From positions 8,279,067-8,343,066 of the forward strand of contig BDGG01000001.1 of NCBI GenBank assembly GCA_001949185.1: a stretch of 64,000 bases of DNA. The letters run 5' to 3'. Shown piece by piece: positions 23,334 to 34,322 of this stretch. The notes under the pieces were generated by a model. That model did no database searches. It was not told where the DNA came from and saw only the letters and a list, made by a program, of their open reading frames with translations. The first letter of the stretch is position 1. Each line of letters begins with the position of its first letter. Position numbers and translations under genes: made by a program. Source of the DNA: Ramazzottius varieornatus (lineage: Eukaryota; Tardigrada; Eutardigrada; Parachela; Ramazzottiidae).

Positions 23334-23873
23334 CCCGGGCTTCCCCTGATGAAAGGCGTCCGATCTAAACTAGGAGGAAAGATTACATCCGTCTAAATCG
23401 TCGATAGTCAGAATATTCCAAGCTCGCTCCTTATTTGCTTGCAAGCCCACGTTCCTAGAGTGTCGAGAATTACATAGCGATCAAAAGAGCACAGTAGTAC
23501 AGAAAAGGACTGGCGGAATCCCTGTAGGGATGCGAGGAATAGTAATTTCGATCTCCAAATTCCAATCCAGTTTTCTTCAAAACGTTGGCATGAGTTACAG
23601 GACGTCTCGCCATAAGAATATCGGTTACGTCACGTGCTCGCATTCATGCGCATATCTCGTGGCAAGCCACACCCTGTTCAGAAGACATTTCCGTCAGGAT
23701 TTACTTCGGACTTTCGGTGGATTTCTTCGGAGTTCGGACATCTTCTTTTTCGTCCTCCCGATAGAATCTTTCGGCTACCTGACTGATAGATTTAGATCGT
23801 GGGATTTATGCGTCCGTGAGCTGGATCGGCGCCTTGGACTAAACGACTGTTGTGCATGCACGTTTTCCTCAAG
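23334..23873. promoter_or_regulatory. divergent promoter region, PPP1R11 / LMAN2
   Basis: 540 bp separate the two outward start codons and contain no recognisable coding sequence. Both promoters are inferred to lie here. Confidence 0.5.
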
Positions 23874-26299
23874 ATGGATAGTTGGCCCACGTGGACACTT
23901 CCGTTCGTCTTTCTCCTCTATTACTGCAGAAATGCCGTTCTCGGCTTCGATACTCTGGAACGACTACGTCGCGAACACTCTTTAATGAAACCCTACCAAG
24001 GTGAGATGACGTGCGGCTTTGACCGTGCTCGTTTTAACTGGAACCTCGGCAAGCAGGATGGACTAGACTGTTTACCAAGTGACGCACGTTTACAGTGTTA
24101 TCGGCTGAAAGAGCGCGTTACTTGGGAAAACGATCTTATCGAGTTTCCTTAGTGGCGCACGATTCTAGTCTGCAACACTGATACAGTACGCCACTTGAGG
24201 AGATCAGTTTGTTGCGTATGTTTGCCTAACTCCCAGATTTAGACATCATGGATGTTTTGATTTCCAGGTGCGGGAATGGCCATCCCTCAGTGGGACTTTA
24301 TCGGTTCAACGATGGTCACCAGCAACTTTATCCGTCTTACACCGGACATACAGAGCAAACAAGGCGCCTTATGGAATAACGTGGTGAGAATTTCGTATGT
24401 ATAATTTTACGAAATTCTCCGTCCTTGATATACAAGGACAGAGTTCTTTCTTCACGAAAGAACTCTGTCCTTGTATATCAAGGACGGAGGGTCCTTGTAT
24501 ACCTACCGGAGGGTCTTTGTGGACCCCAAAACGTCGATAAGCGTGTGTCGAACATTCTGTTACGATGCGGCGTGGAATTGAACGAGCATTTGCTGCGCCT
24601 GCGATATTTTGTTCGTTACATTTACGCAGAGCGGCTCAGAATGAACGTCCGTCAGCACGTACCTCTAGAGTTTTCTCTTTTTAGCCCTGCTACATAACCA
24701 AATGGGAGATGCACGTGCAGTTCCAAGTGCACGGACACGGACGAGACCTCTTCGGAGACGGCTTCACGATATGGTACACCAAGGAGCGCATGCGACTAGG
24801 TAAAGCACTCGAAAAACCGACATTGCTCTCTAAATTACCCCATTGACCTTCGAGATGAAAATAACATGCACTTCGTTGACAGGACCAATTTTCGGCAACC
24901 AAAACCCTTTCACGGGCCTGGCAGTATTCCTTGACACGTAAGAAGTATCTCACTTCCGGTTCCTGCACACAATGTATTCCATCCCGTTACTTACTCGTAT
25001 TCTCATCTTTTCTAGGTACAATAACTATAATGGAGCTCACAACGTGAGCTTTTTTCCTAAAAATTCCCGTGGAAGTAATTTTCGGAGGTATAATTAGGTT
25101 TTGTTGTTGTTGTTTATTTTCAGCACGATCATCCGTATGTGTCAGCAATGGTCAACAACGGCTCGGGAAGTTACGACCATGATCGCGATGGTACTCATAC
25201 ACAGCTGGCTGGCTGTACAGGTATCGTACTCTTCTGTCGTACCTTCGTAACTGACAATGCTAAACTAGGAATTTCTAGGGAAATTTGTCTTTTTCAGCCA
25301 AGTTTCGAGGGAAGGCTCACCCAGCGAACATCGCTATACGGTACGAACCGAGCGTCCTTAGGGTATGTTGCTCGTTATAAGGACCTTGCTGACGCCCTGT
25401 GACATTCAAGACCATCATAGTATCGGGTTGGGGTTGCAGGTCTCGCTAGATATCGATGGGAAGAGTGAGTGGACAGAGTGCTTCAAAGTGGAGAATGTGG
25501 AGCTGCCCACTGGATACTACTTTGGTATTTCAGCGGCCACCGGCGACCTCTCAGGTAAGAGGCATCTTGGATCAAAGCCAGGCATCTTGGATCAAAGCTG
25601 GACGGTGTTGGACCAGCAGAGTGGTAGTGAGCTGTTGCTGCTTTGCAGATAACCATGATATCATTTCGTTGAAGTTTTACAACTTGGAAGAGCATCCAGA
25701 CCCCGTAAGTCACCTCGAACGTAACAAGGGAAAATTACTGAGAATTTCTGGAATAATCTGCTTGTAGAATTTATCGATGTCGAGATCTGACATCATACCT
25801 TCAGCTTTACATGCGGAGAAAGATCGAGGTGAGAATATATTTCAAGGTCAGAGATGGGATCTCGGCAGGATAGTTTTTCCCAGCTGGCGCACACTGGCCT
25901 CCACTTGTACTGATAATGTGCGCCACTTGTGGCACCATCATCAAACTTGATACGGTCATCCTGTCAAGCGGCGCACGCTTCCAGCCTGTAACACCACAAT
26001 TTGCGCCACTTGGGGATGAAATGTTTTGCAGTGTCTTGCCGAGCTCCTAGTTGACTTTGAGTTTTAAGGAAGTTCCCCAGGGAACGGTTGATTGTTGTGC
26101 GGAGACTGAGATCCCTATTTTTCGTTGTGTAGCTCACGTCAATGATGTCCCTCCGCCGTTGGCATCGAGAGTTGCTCACTCAGGCCTTAAAATTTTCGGA
26201 TACGTCATTTTGGTGATTATAATAGGCATCATACTGGTTTTTGGCGGCATTTTTCTTTATCAATACAAAAAGGAGGACAGGAGGAAACGCTTTTATTAA
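23874..26299 (+). CDS. LMAN2: L-type lectin LMAN2 (VIP36), ER-Golgi cargo receptor
   Basis: VIP36 binds high-mannose glycans and cycles cargo glycoproteins between ER and Golgi. Eleven exons join in frame: 23874-24000, 24268-24383, 24685-24799, 24883-24937, 25016-25043, 25124-25220, 25298-25362, 25440-25554, 25649-25704, 25768-25828, 26133-26299, giving 333 residues. A signal sequence (LPFVFLLYYC) precedes REHSLMKPYQ. The lectin fold shows WDFIGSTMVTSNFIRLTPD, GDGFTIWYTKERM, AVFLDTYNNYNGAHNHDHPYVS (metal and sugar ligands) and TGYYFGISAATGDLSDNHDIISLK. A C-terminal membrane helix ends in KKEDRRKRFY, a VIP36-type ER-exit tail. Introns 1 and 10 carry family-A repeats; intron 2 carries a perfect palindrome. 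Confidence 0.96.
24045..24235. repeat. hairpin repeat family A, two hairpins
   Basis: Two copies lie in LMAN2 intron 1 (24001-24267). The first is degenerate (CAAGTGACGCACG ... GCGCGTTACTTG), with matching changes on both arms that keep the pairing. Confidence 0.8.
24417..24488. repeat. perfect 72-bp palindrome
   Basis: Arms of about 33 bases starting CTCCGTCCTTGATATACAAG mirror each other around a short TTCAC-like centre. It lies in LMAN2 intron 2 (24384-24684), directly after a smaller inverted repeat (GAATTTCGTA / TACGAAATTC). Confidence 0.9.
25560..25605. repeat. two-copy tandem duplication
   Basis: The unit AGGCATCTTGGATCAAAGC is repeated twice in direct order at the 5' end of LMAN2 intron 8. 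Confidence 0.8.
25862..26045. repeat. hairpin repeat family A, two hairpins
   Basis: Two copies in LMAN2 intron 10 (25829-26132): CAGCTGGCGCACAC ... GTGCGCCACTTG, then CAAGCGGCGCACGC ... TTGCGCCACTTG. Confidence 0.85.
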
Positions 26300-27075
26300 A
26301 TGGGAAATTTTGAAGCTACTTGATGAAACCGAGCATTTTCTTGAAGCCTGATACTTTTCTGAAGCCTCTTCGCCAAGTTGTGATCTTTCCTTTACATTCT
26401 TGTACTATGCGATACCGTGATTTGTTTTTTGAATTCTTCAAGCTTTCAACAACTAGGAAATTAACCGTTGATTTTCTTACTGAGAACGATATATTTGTCG
26501 ATCAGTCAAACCGGCTTTACATGTTGATACCAGTGCCTAGTCGATCACTACCAACTCGGTGTTGCCACTATATCCAGTCCATCCGTTGGTACGCTTGTTC
26601 GTGACGTCGAGTTGCACCTCCAGTTCTCATCCGCTAATGAGGCGGTGGAGAACTGGTCAGTGCACCTTTCCCAGCGGTTCTTCGACGAAGTTCGCCGCTC
26701 CAGTTTGCTGGTCTCCTTACCAGAGCGTTTTAAGTTATGGACAGACGACGTATCGCGAGAGTCTTCGACTTTTCAACTCCACGCCACCGCCGACATGGTA
26801 AGCCTTCGTCCCGCATAGGTCCGCGTCTCGCTTTCAAATCCTTTTGTTTCCTCAGAATTTCCCGTTGTGTAAATTATCACCAATTATTTATCTCGTATAA
26901 AGTTTACCCCAGTTTGGGGTTTAGCAATTTAAGTCGACAAAATTGTCTTCACAAGTGGCGCACGTTTTCAGTGCTGTTGGCGGGAAGCAGGCGCCACTTG
27001 AAAAGACTTGCTTGTCGATTTTGTCAGAATCGCCTCTCGGTCTTGGGTATGGCCGATCAAAGTTTTGCTTTTTAG
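26300..27075 (+). other. stretch between LMAN2 and the Gly/Tyr-rich genes; one unassigned open frame
   Basis: An open frame at about 26531-26797 (+) runs from a possible acceptor (TACCAG) to a good donor (GACATG|GTAAGC) with residues such as GTLVRDVELHLQFSSANEA. It could be an exon, but no family was recognised. The next acceptor (CTTTTTAG) sits directly before the ATG at 27076, so this stretch may be 5' sequence of that gene. The rest holds the LMAN2 3' UTR and a family-A repeat. Confidence 0.3.
26930..27045. repeat. hairpin repeat family A
   Basis: One copy (CAAGTGGCGCACG ... GGCGCCACTTG) lies between the unassigned open frame and the ATG at 27076, within what looks like a 5' UTR intron. 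Confidence 0.8.
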
Positions 27076-28325
27076 ATGAAATTGGCAAGTGGAATATTCT
27101 TGGTGATTCTGCCGTGCATCTCGGCAGCACTCGAGCTATCAATCAGCAAAGAGAATGAAGGCCGACATGGAGGACAGAATCTGACACTGGCCGCCCTTCA
27201 AGCCTCCGCAGCCGCCATGGAAAACCTCACCTCGACTCAACATGGAGCCAACAATATGACCTTACTTACACCTTCTCTCGCTGCCTTGTCGACTCTGGAA
27301 GCCTTGTTAGCCTCGACCGTCTTGAGAAAGAGCAACAACAGTAACGTCCAAGGCCTCTTGGTATCCGCCTCGCAGTTCTTAGCCAACCGAACGGGGCGGG
27401 CGTATGATGGTATTTTTGGTGATCGACACGGTAAGGACTATTACTCGTCCAATGCCGGCTGGGGATACAAGGCCTATGACTATAATTCAGGCGCCTACGG
27501 AAAGTACGGCGGCAACTCCGACTTGGGAATCAGCTACGACGATTCGTACGGTAGAGGACGAGGTGGTGGTTATGGCGGTCAGAGTTATGGTCCATCAGGG
27601 CACGGTGGGGGATACGGTGGATTTTATGGACAGAAGTCCTATGGTGGAGACTATGGTGGAGGTTATGGCGGCGGGGCAGGTTTCGGTAGCGGTGGTTACG
27701 GAGGTGGCGGTTATGGGGGTGGTGGTTACGGAGGTGGCGGTTACGGGGGTGGCGGTTACGGAGGTGGCGGTTATGGAGGTGGCGGTGGTGGTTACGGTGG
27801 TGGCTATCAGCGACCCCGTCCTCTCCCTGTCCCGGTTCCAGTTGACGATGGCACAGATGATGTAAGTGTGTTTCTTGGGTCCTCTAACGCTAACATAGTT
27901 CCACATGACCATCGCTGATGTTATGACGCATTTCATTTTTAGGCCCTGGCACTCATTCTACTTTTGAGGCTGCTTGAGGATCGTCGCGACGACGTAAGCA
28001 TGAGACTATAAGCCAAGCATTCAGTCTGAAAAGTCCTTGTTATAAATTATCGTCTTGTTTTGAATTTCAGGACGAGCGGCAAAAAGTTTTTGTGCAGATG
28101 GCTGCCCCAGCTCCGGCGCCGGCACCTGCTCAAGGTGGTTTAGGCGGTCTGCTAAAAATTGGACTGGGGGTATGTGAGCGCTAATTTACAAACTCGTATC
28201 ATTAAGACCCTCTTTCCGCAACCTGTCTAAAGTCTTTCAGAATTTGATACGTCGTATTGATTTTATGCTTTTCTGTACAGATTGCACCGCTGCTCGCTGG
28301 CATGCTGGGGACTCGGACTATGTAG
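27076..28325 (+). CDS. secreted glycine/tyrosine-rich protein 1
   Basis: I do not recognise an orthologue. Four exons join in frame: 27076-27861, 27943-27993, 28071-28169, 28281-28325, giving 326 residues. A clear signal peptide (MKLASGIFLVILPCISAALE) is followed by an Ala/Leu-rich region with three N-glycosylation sites (NLT, NMT, NRT). A long Gly/Tyr-rich domain follows (about residues 115-250), ending in tandem GGGGY units. Then come a Pro/Val linker, a Leu-rich charged helix (ALILLLRLLEDRRDD) and an Ala-Pro/Gly tail. This composition is typical of structural extracellular proteins such as cuticle, byssus-, silk- or eggshell-like proteins; that role is inference. The next gene downstream is a paralogue with the same layout. 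Confidence 0.75.
27695..27805 (+). repeat. 15-bp coding tandem repeat (GGGGY)
   Basis: Units of GGAGGTGGCGGTTAC and close variants repeat about seven times, encoding GGGGY. They alternate GGA and GGG at one wobble position, which suggests duplication of a two-unit block. Confidence 0.9.
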
Positions 28326-28802
28326 GAACGTTCCTAACTTGGGCTCATCTCGACTGGGGGAATACTTTGTTGTATTTAGATTGACGTAGTAAGCTTACAG
28401 CGGGAAATTGACTAAAGACTTGCGATGTAAAACTCCGCATGTCTCTGTTCCACATGTAGAGTTTTTTGTTTCACGAGAAGCTGAAAGTCCCTCAGTAAAG
28501 CAACTGATCTCACACTCCGGGTTCGCGCCCCAACAACTGCAATTATCGAGTGATTCACCGGTAGACTTTAATTGTTCGGTCACGCTGGACAGATTTATTC
28601 GGTTAACGCCGCAATTACCCTGATCATTCTGATTTCAGCACAAGAACCTCGACAGTATCACTTCTCTATAACTGATGCAAGACTCAAACAAAAACACCAA
28701 AACCAGTCTTGGGTTTTTTACCTGACAGGAGAATTCAATCTGTCGACAAGCGTTTTTTTTCTGGTTTCTGCACTGGTCTTTTTCCATAACCGGTATTAAA
28801 GG
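28326..28802. other. spacer between the two Gly/Tyr-rich genes
   Basis: 477 bp hold the 3' UTR of the first gene and presumably the promoter of the second. No conserved coding sequence or repeat family was seen. Confidence 0.5.
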
Positions 28803-30153
28803 ATGAATCTTTATAGAAGCTGGCTACGTTTTTCCTGTGTATATATTTTTCAAATACATTTTCAGCTGATAATACAGACTTATTTTTCAAGCCTGATATT
28901 TGTCCCCCATGTCGAGGCCAGGAGCGGACCTTTAAGCGATCCTGACGACTACGGCATCGTTACATCTGCACCAGCCGTAAAGACCACCACAGAAGCCAAC
29001 ATGACCGCTGTAGCCAGCAAGTTCCGTGACGCCTTCAGCCGAAATCGCGGCGCCCGCAGAGAGGAGGTTCTCTCCGCCCTCGAGTCCGGCTTCAAGCCCG
29101 TCAAGCTCTCCCTAAAACGTGACCCTCGCGCGGAGGAAGTCACGTTCGGAGACGGCTACAACCTGGGCTACGTTCCTGCCGCCGGCGAGAAGGGAACTTT
29201 TATAGCCAGCACGGGTTCTAGCGGGACCTCGAAGGTACTGTCGGTGTCAGCCAGTAGTAAGGACTCGGCTCCGCTGTCGGCTGTTTCCGCCTTCGACGAA
29301 CTGGATGGTCAACCCAGCGATTCGGGCTATAATCAGAACGGCGTGGACAGTGGATGGTCCAAAGTCAACTATAAAGGGTCGGTTTACTTTTGCGCTTCCG
29401 CAGATCAAAAATTTCGAGCGTAGAATCGTAAACTCTCAGTAAACACAATTAAATGTAAAAGTTAGCGAAACCTTACCGGAAGATTCAGAAACTTTCTCCA
29501 ATCAGGAAGCCGGCAAGCACTTTCGCTCTGGATGGTCGTTATTTCAAGTGGCGCATTTTTTCTGTGGTCTTGGCTAAAAACGTGCGCCCCTTGAGAGGGC
29601 GATCATCCTGAGCTAGTTTTCCGGCCTTATAATTTTGTTGTGACAAATTTCATCGTTCGTATTTCAGGTCTTCGGGGAAATATGCCAAAGCGGGGTATAC
29701 AGCAGCGGCTTCCACTTATGGGGATAGCTACGGTGGGTGGGGAGGCGATAGTTACGGGGGCCGTGGTGGTTATGGTGGCGGAAGTTACGGCGGCGATGAT
29801 TCCTATGGAGGAGGTCCTTCGTATGGCGGATGGGGCGGTGATGGACAAGACAACACGGTCAGTGGTCAAACTGGTTACTCTTCAGTGGTCATGTCACAAC
29901 AGAACTAGATGTTTTATTCAGATTCATGTTGATTATCTAGTTGGTGTACGCGTTGGCCATCAAGCTGAAGCAGCTTCGAGAGGATTACGACTACGATATC
30001 GCGGTACAAGCGAATTTATGATTCAAAAGAATCATCAATGTTAGCGATTATGATTACGATTATGATTGATCTCTGTTGCAGGCAAGAGATGCGTATATTG
30101 CAAGTATGAATTCTGGCGGTTCGAGAAGGGGAGGAGGACTTTTCGGACGATAA
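28803..30153 (+). CDS. secreted glycine/tyrosine-rich protein 2
   Basis: Tandem paralogue of the preceding gene. Four exons join in frame: 28803-29377, 29668-29857, 29941-30003, 30082-30153, giving 299 residues. The ATG at 28803 is followed by a hydrophobic run (IIQTYFSSLIFVPHV) that may act as signal peptide; a separate upstream first exon is possible. The long first exon encodes a Ser/Ala-rich region, the second a short GGYGG-type domain, the third a charged helix (LVYALAIKLKQLREDYDYD) matching the ALILLLRLLEDRRDD helix of the neighbour, and the fourth a Gly/Arg tail. Shared phase-0 introns around the helix exon support common descent. An extracellular structural role is inferred. Confidence 0.7.
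29510..29620. repeat. hairpin repeat family A
   Basis: One copy (CAAGTGGCGCA ... GTGCGCCCCTTG) lies in intron 1 (29378-29667) of the second Gly/Tyr-rich gene. Confidence 0.8.
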
Positions 30154-30530
30154 TGGACCACTGTGAATTTTTCCCTTTTGTTTCAAGTCTCAACGGTCTG
30201 TTGTCGAACGAATCTTGCTTGTCTTCAGTCTTCCGTCTGTATAAGGTGTCGAATTTTGCTGAAGGATTGTTAAGCATAAATTGTCTGCCTCTCAACGAGT
30301 CTCAAGAACTCCAAGAACCGGAAGGATATTTGTGTTGTTGAGGGCACGCGATTCTTTCTGACCACCGCCATCTGTGGGTGCACTTCTGCAAAGATTTTCA
30401 AAATGGTCGCTCCCCGCTCTGACTGGTCACAATCCACCGTAAGAGGCGGAGTTGAGTCGGAAGGCGTGGTTAATAATGAGAACGTAAGGTTGAAGTCAAG
30501 CGCATGCGTGTCAATCAATGCGAGCAGGCA
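30154..30530. other. 3' flank of Gly/Tyr-rich gene 2
   Basis: No conserved coding sequence was found. It presumably holds the 3' UTR. Confidence 0.4.
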
Positions 30531-30534
30531 TGTG

Positions 30535-30878
30535 CCCTCAGTGACGTCATGGCGTGGCTTCCTGCTTGATTGCACAAGTAGGATTCCACGTGCGCTTGCG
30601 TAATTAATTAAACCGGATATAAATTAAATCCGTTCTCTGCGCTGATCTAATTCTGCCATTTCCCTCGTTTTTACCCGTACCCTCCTGGTCCTGGACTTTC
30701 TCTGATCCCACAGTTGCTACGGAAGAAACGTCGATCTTCCCTCAACTTTACAGAGGTCTCGTTGTTGAAGTCTGTTCCTAGAAGTTCCGTTTGTCCCCCA
30801 ATTGTGCCTCCGTTGTTCCGTTCGTGTCGCGCTTGTTTTCCTTCAGCCTCCTCCTTCCTTTTCCTCACAGTTTTCAGG
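30535..30878 (+). promoter_or_regulatory. ALYREF promoter and 5' UTR
   Basis: A perfect CRE (TGACGTCA, 30542-30549) lies 68 bp upstream of a TATA-like ATATAAAT (about 30617). A pyrimidine-rich leader then runs to the ALYREF ATG at 30879. Spacing fits a TATA-driven start near 30645. Inference from motifs only. Confidence 0.5.
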
Positions 30879-32498
30879 ATGGCCGATGTTGCTCTGGACG
30901 ATTACATCAAGACGAAGCACATTACCCGCAGTGGAAAGGGGCCTCGTGGTGCTGCTCGAGGTGGTGCCCGTGGTGGAAGAGGAGCGTCGTCACGAGGTGG
31001 TAGCCGTGGGGGACGTTTCGGTGGCGGTATCGCCAAATCGCCTGTCCAACGTCGCAGTGGTGGCCTACCAAATGTAATGACGAGCTCTGTTTATCCTTGA
31101 TGTTTCCCCGTGATGATGATGACGATACAAGCCAGAGAATGAGAAGGAATGGTGGGACTGACTGGGATTGTTTTTCTCTTCCATCCAGCTTCGTACTGCC
31201 AGTGCAGGAGGATCGGGTCAAGGCCGATGGCAACACGATCTCTTTGGGGCTTCGCCTGTTGGAGCCATGGGAGGACTACGATCACGAGGAGGATTTTCCG
31301 GAGGAGCCAAGCTGATGGTGTCAAATCTCGACTATGGAGTATCAGACAACGATCTTCGGGTAAGTGACCGCAAGTCCCAGAAAATTACCCAGAACTGCCT
31401 ATTCAAGCTAATCAATTGAATCATTCTCATAACGTCACTACTTGGCCATGTGATTCGACCGCTCTGCCCACCATGTGGTGTGAGTTTAGATGGGTGTGGT
31501 GTGCCGTAGGGTAGAGATCAGTTGTTTGCCTGGTGACGTCAAAGCTGATAAGTGACCAGGCTTGGCACGGACTCGTACAGTCGGGCACGGCCTTGCTCCT
31601 GACGGCAGGCTACAGCGGATTCCAAAGCTGCTTGCTTTGGAAGCCTTCCTGAAACCTGCTAGACCATAGAGAAATCTTACCAAAGGTCTTGGGTGACCAC
31701 TCTGCTCCTTTAAGTAGATTTTCTGACATATCTTCTCCTTTCAGGATCTGTTTGGAGAACTGGGAACATTGAGAAAGGCTTCCATCCACTACGACCTGTC
31801 CGGACGCTCTCTTGGAACCGCTGAAATCGTCTACCAAAGCAACAGCGATGCCCTCCAAGCCCTTAAACGCTACAATGGCGTACCGCTTGATGGTATGTTG
31901 CTTTCTTGTCTCATTACTTTAGAGCTTGACGGGTTCAACGGTCGATTTTCTTCGCAGGTCAAGCCATGGAGATTCAGCTGGTCGCTCCAGGAATGGGCGC
32001 TGCGATGGCCATGGGAATGGGAGCTCCTGGAGGCCTTAATCTTCCTCGCCGAGGCATGGGCCGAGGTGCAGGAATGAGATCGGCTGGCGTGGGAGGACGG
32101 CTTGGTGGTCGCGGAGGAGCTCGGTAAGGAATATCTCGTTTAAACGCTGGTCACGGCCTTTTATGTGCGGCACGGCCTTGTTCAGCCAAACTTCAAACTT
32201 CCTGATGGCCTCTTGGCTTTCCTGTGGAACTTTCATCTAATCGTTGTTTGGCTTTGTAGTGGTGGAGCTTCTGGTGCAGGGAGAGGAGGGCGGGGTGGTC
32301 AACGCGGTGGCGGCAGAGGGGCTCGTGGTGGTGCGGCTGGCAAACGGACTGCCAAGCCGGAGGTCACTCAGGAACAGCTCGATATGGAGCTGGACGCTTA
32401 TCAAACCACCACAGCTTGTAAGTTACTCTGTTCTTCTCTGTGGATTCTCTGTTCTCCTCTCTGGTGCATTAACGAACTTGTTTTGTACTTTTGTAGGA
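30879..32498 (+). CDS. ALYREF: mRNA export adaptor ALYREF (Aly/REF, THOC4)
   Basis: ALYREF links spliced mRNA and the TREX complex to the export receptor NXF1. Exons: 30879-31073, 31189-31359, 31745-31892, 31958-32123, 32260-32417, and a sixth supplying only the last two bases of the stop codon (32497-32498), giving 279 residues. The N-terminal UAP56-binding motif (MADVALDDYIK) is followed by RGG boxes. The RRM has RNP2 LMVSNL and RNP1 SLGTAEIVY. A second RGG region follows, and the C-terminal UAP56-binding repeat reads LDMELDAYQ. The order matches the REF family exactly. The stop codon is split T|GA by intron 5. Confidence 0.97.
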
Positions 32499-33152
32499 GC
32501 ACAGCGTCTCGAGCGAAGTCCCTGCATCGCACCACATTGAGTTTGCGGCGTTACTAAACCGTGTATTTTTCCGTATGATACGATAAGACGCGCAGCAGAG
32601 TCCCTCGAAAGCAGCTCTCCTATACTTTTATCGTTTCTACCGTTATCTACTCACCAAGTCACTCTTTTCTTCGGCGGACGAGCAGACCTTTGTTTTGTTG
32701 TGAGCTTCTTACATTTTCTTGAGTTTTTGTACATTGTAGTAAATTAGAAAGTGGACGAAGATGAACTGATGCATGTGTTGTTTGTTGCAGTTGGGGATGT
32801 TGGTGGCTGAACGGAGTTTCCGGATAGCCTGATAGACCACATCGTAGCTGTGTACACAGTAAAGAAGCCTGTGAAGAGTGGAAAGTGACGTGAGACGGAA
32901 GTATGGGGAGGAAAATCCGAAAGTGGGAAGTGAGGCTGACGAATGGCGATGTTAACACACTGCCTTTCTTCGCGGCACCTGTTGACTTCGACCGAAGTGT
33001 TCCCAACAGATGAAGTGGAGAAAGTCGGCCTAGCAACGTCTGGGGGTGGTGTTTCAATCAAGCAACATGTCCTGTAGCGGGAAAGTCTGTCGAGTCACAA
33101 TAATCGCCTGTAGTTTCCCTGAAGTTGGGTCGGCGGATGTTATGATAGGAAG
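32499..33152. other. ALYREF 3' UTR and spacer
   Basis: No conserved coding sequence was seen on either strand. A T-rich stretch near 32690-32740 could be the 3' end region. Confidence 0.4.
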
Positions 33153-34322
33153 ATGGACGAGAAGGAAGGCGAATCTGCCCTGGATGAGCTCAATCCAGAT
33201 CCAGTCACGACCTCAGTACTAATAAAGTATGGCAGTAAGTTCTTCTGCAGTATTTGACAGTAGGGCAACCGGAAGTTGGGTCAGCTTGCACGTGTTCGTT
33301 GCAGATGGTAAAAGTCTGGCAGTTAATCCGAATTCTGGTCTAGCTGGAGTGATGGATTGTCTTCGGACTGCCATAAAGGAGACAGGTATGATGTATATCT
33401 CAGTTTTGATTTCTCCATACAGGGGACGTAGGCAAACAAACCCGACGAGTGTTTTCCCAAGTGGCGCATGCTTCCAGCCAATGAAACTGGAAACGTGCGC
33501 CACTTGGGAAATTGGACAGGAACGTTAGACGTTATTTCCAAATGGCACACGTCATATGGGAGAACGATTCTGCCGAGTTTGTTCACCGAGTTTCCACATT
33601 TCTGGATGTCAAGAATACAGCGGAGATGAACCTGAAGGGTTGACTTTCAGGCGTATTAGACAAGGACCATTTAGAACTGTGTGATGAGTACGGAAAGCTA
33701 GTGAACCCGTCTGACTTTCCTCCCCTGATGATGCTCTCTTCCTTCTTGAGGCCGACTGTGACGGATGCCTTCTTCGTTCCCTTTCGAGTTGAGCGTGAGA
33801 TGGACGACAATGCTTTTATCTGAGTATAACTCTGTGGTCGTCCGTGTTTGAATGGGAAGATGTGTTAGGCGATGCGGGGAAGCAGATTCTTCGAGTTGAG
33901 CCTCTACTGAATGATGTCGAAAAGAACGAGCCTGAGATGATGCAAAGGCTGAGGAAGGAGAACCGCATCCCCCGAGAACGCAAGGGTGGAAACTTTGCGC
34001 AGAAGGATGACGGTAAGGACGATTTGGGCAGATGGGAGCTTTGCGGACAAACACGGCAAAATTGTTTTTCCCGAGGTGGCGCACGGTTTCAGTGTTACTG
34101 ACCTAGACCGTGCGCCGGTTGGAAGAACGATGCTGTCGCGTTTGCTTGCCGAGCTCCCCGATGTCTAGAAGACCTCACAAGTATCACCGAATCCTTCTGC
34201 TCGTTTTCGCAGGTCTTGGTACTCGACAGAATGGTCAGGAAGGTGAGCCACTGGCTCGGGGTGCTTCGGCAGCCAAGAGGAACGTTGGCAAGGTAGTGGC
34301 ATCCAAATCTGGACAGAGATGA
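33153..34322 (+). CDS. CXorf65/C22orf15-like protein
   Basis: Members of this poorly studied animal family have a ubiquitin-like N-terminal fold; their function is unknown. Five exons give an open chain: 33153-33234, 33305-33385, 33651-33794, 33869-34012, 34213-34322 (186 residues). Family-like blocks are LIKYGNGKSLAVNPNSGLAG (compare IKYGDDQxFLVNxxC), LDKDHLELCDEYGKLV (compare IDLCDExGxxK), FVPFRVERD (compare YYVxRVERG), and VEPLLNDVEKNEPEM (compare FVPLLxxPE). The tail is basic and Gly-rich. The acceptor of exon 4 is ambiguous: 33869 restores RVERDAG, while 33859 also stays in frame. Introns 2 and 4 carry family-A repeats. Identification rests on remembered motifs and is moderate. Confidence 0.6.
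33425..33602. repeat. hairpin repeat family A, one and a half copies
   Basis: A full hairpin (CCAAGTGGCGCATGC ... GTGCGCCACTTGG) and a second, internally deleted unit lie in intron 2 (33386-33650) of the CXorf65-like gene. Confidence 0.85.
34030..34165. repeat. hairpin repeat family A
   Basis: One copy (GAGGTGGCGCACGG ... CGTGCGCCGGTTGG) lies in intron 4 (34013-34212) of the CXorf65-like gene. Confidence 0.8.

Noticed and set aside
27595-27936. Long antisense open frame opposite the Gly/Tyr-rich domain
   Set aside because: It is the low-complexity shadow (Thr/Ala/Ile repeats) of the GGGGY coding repeat on the other strand.
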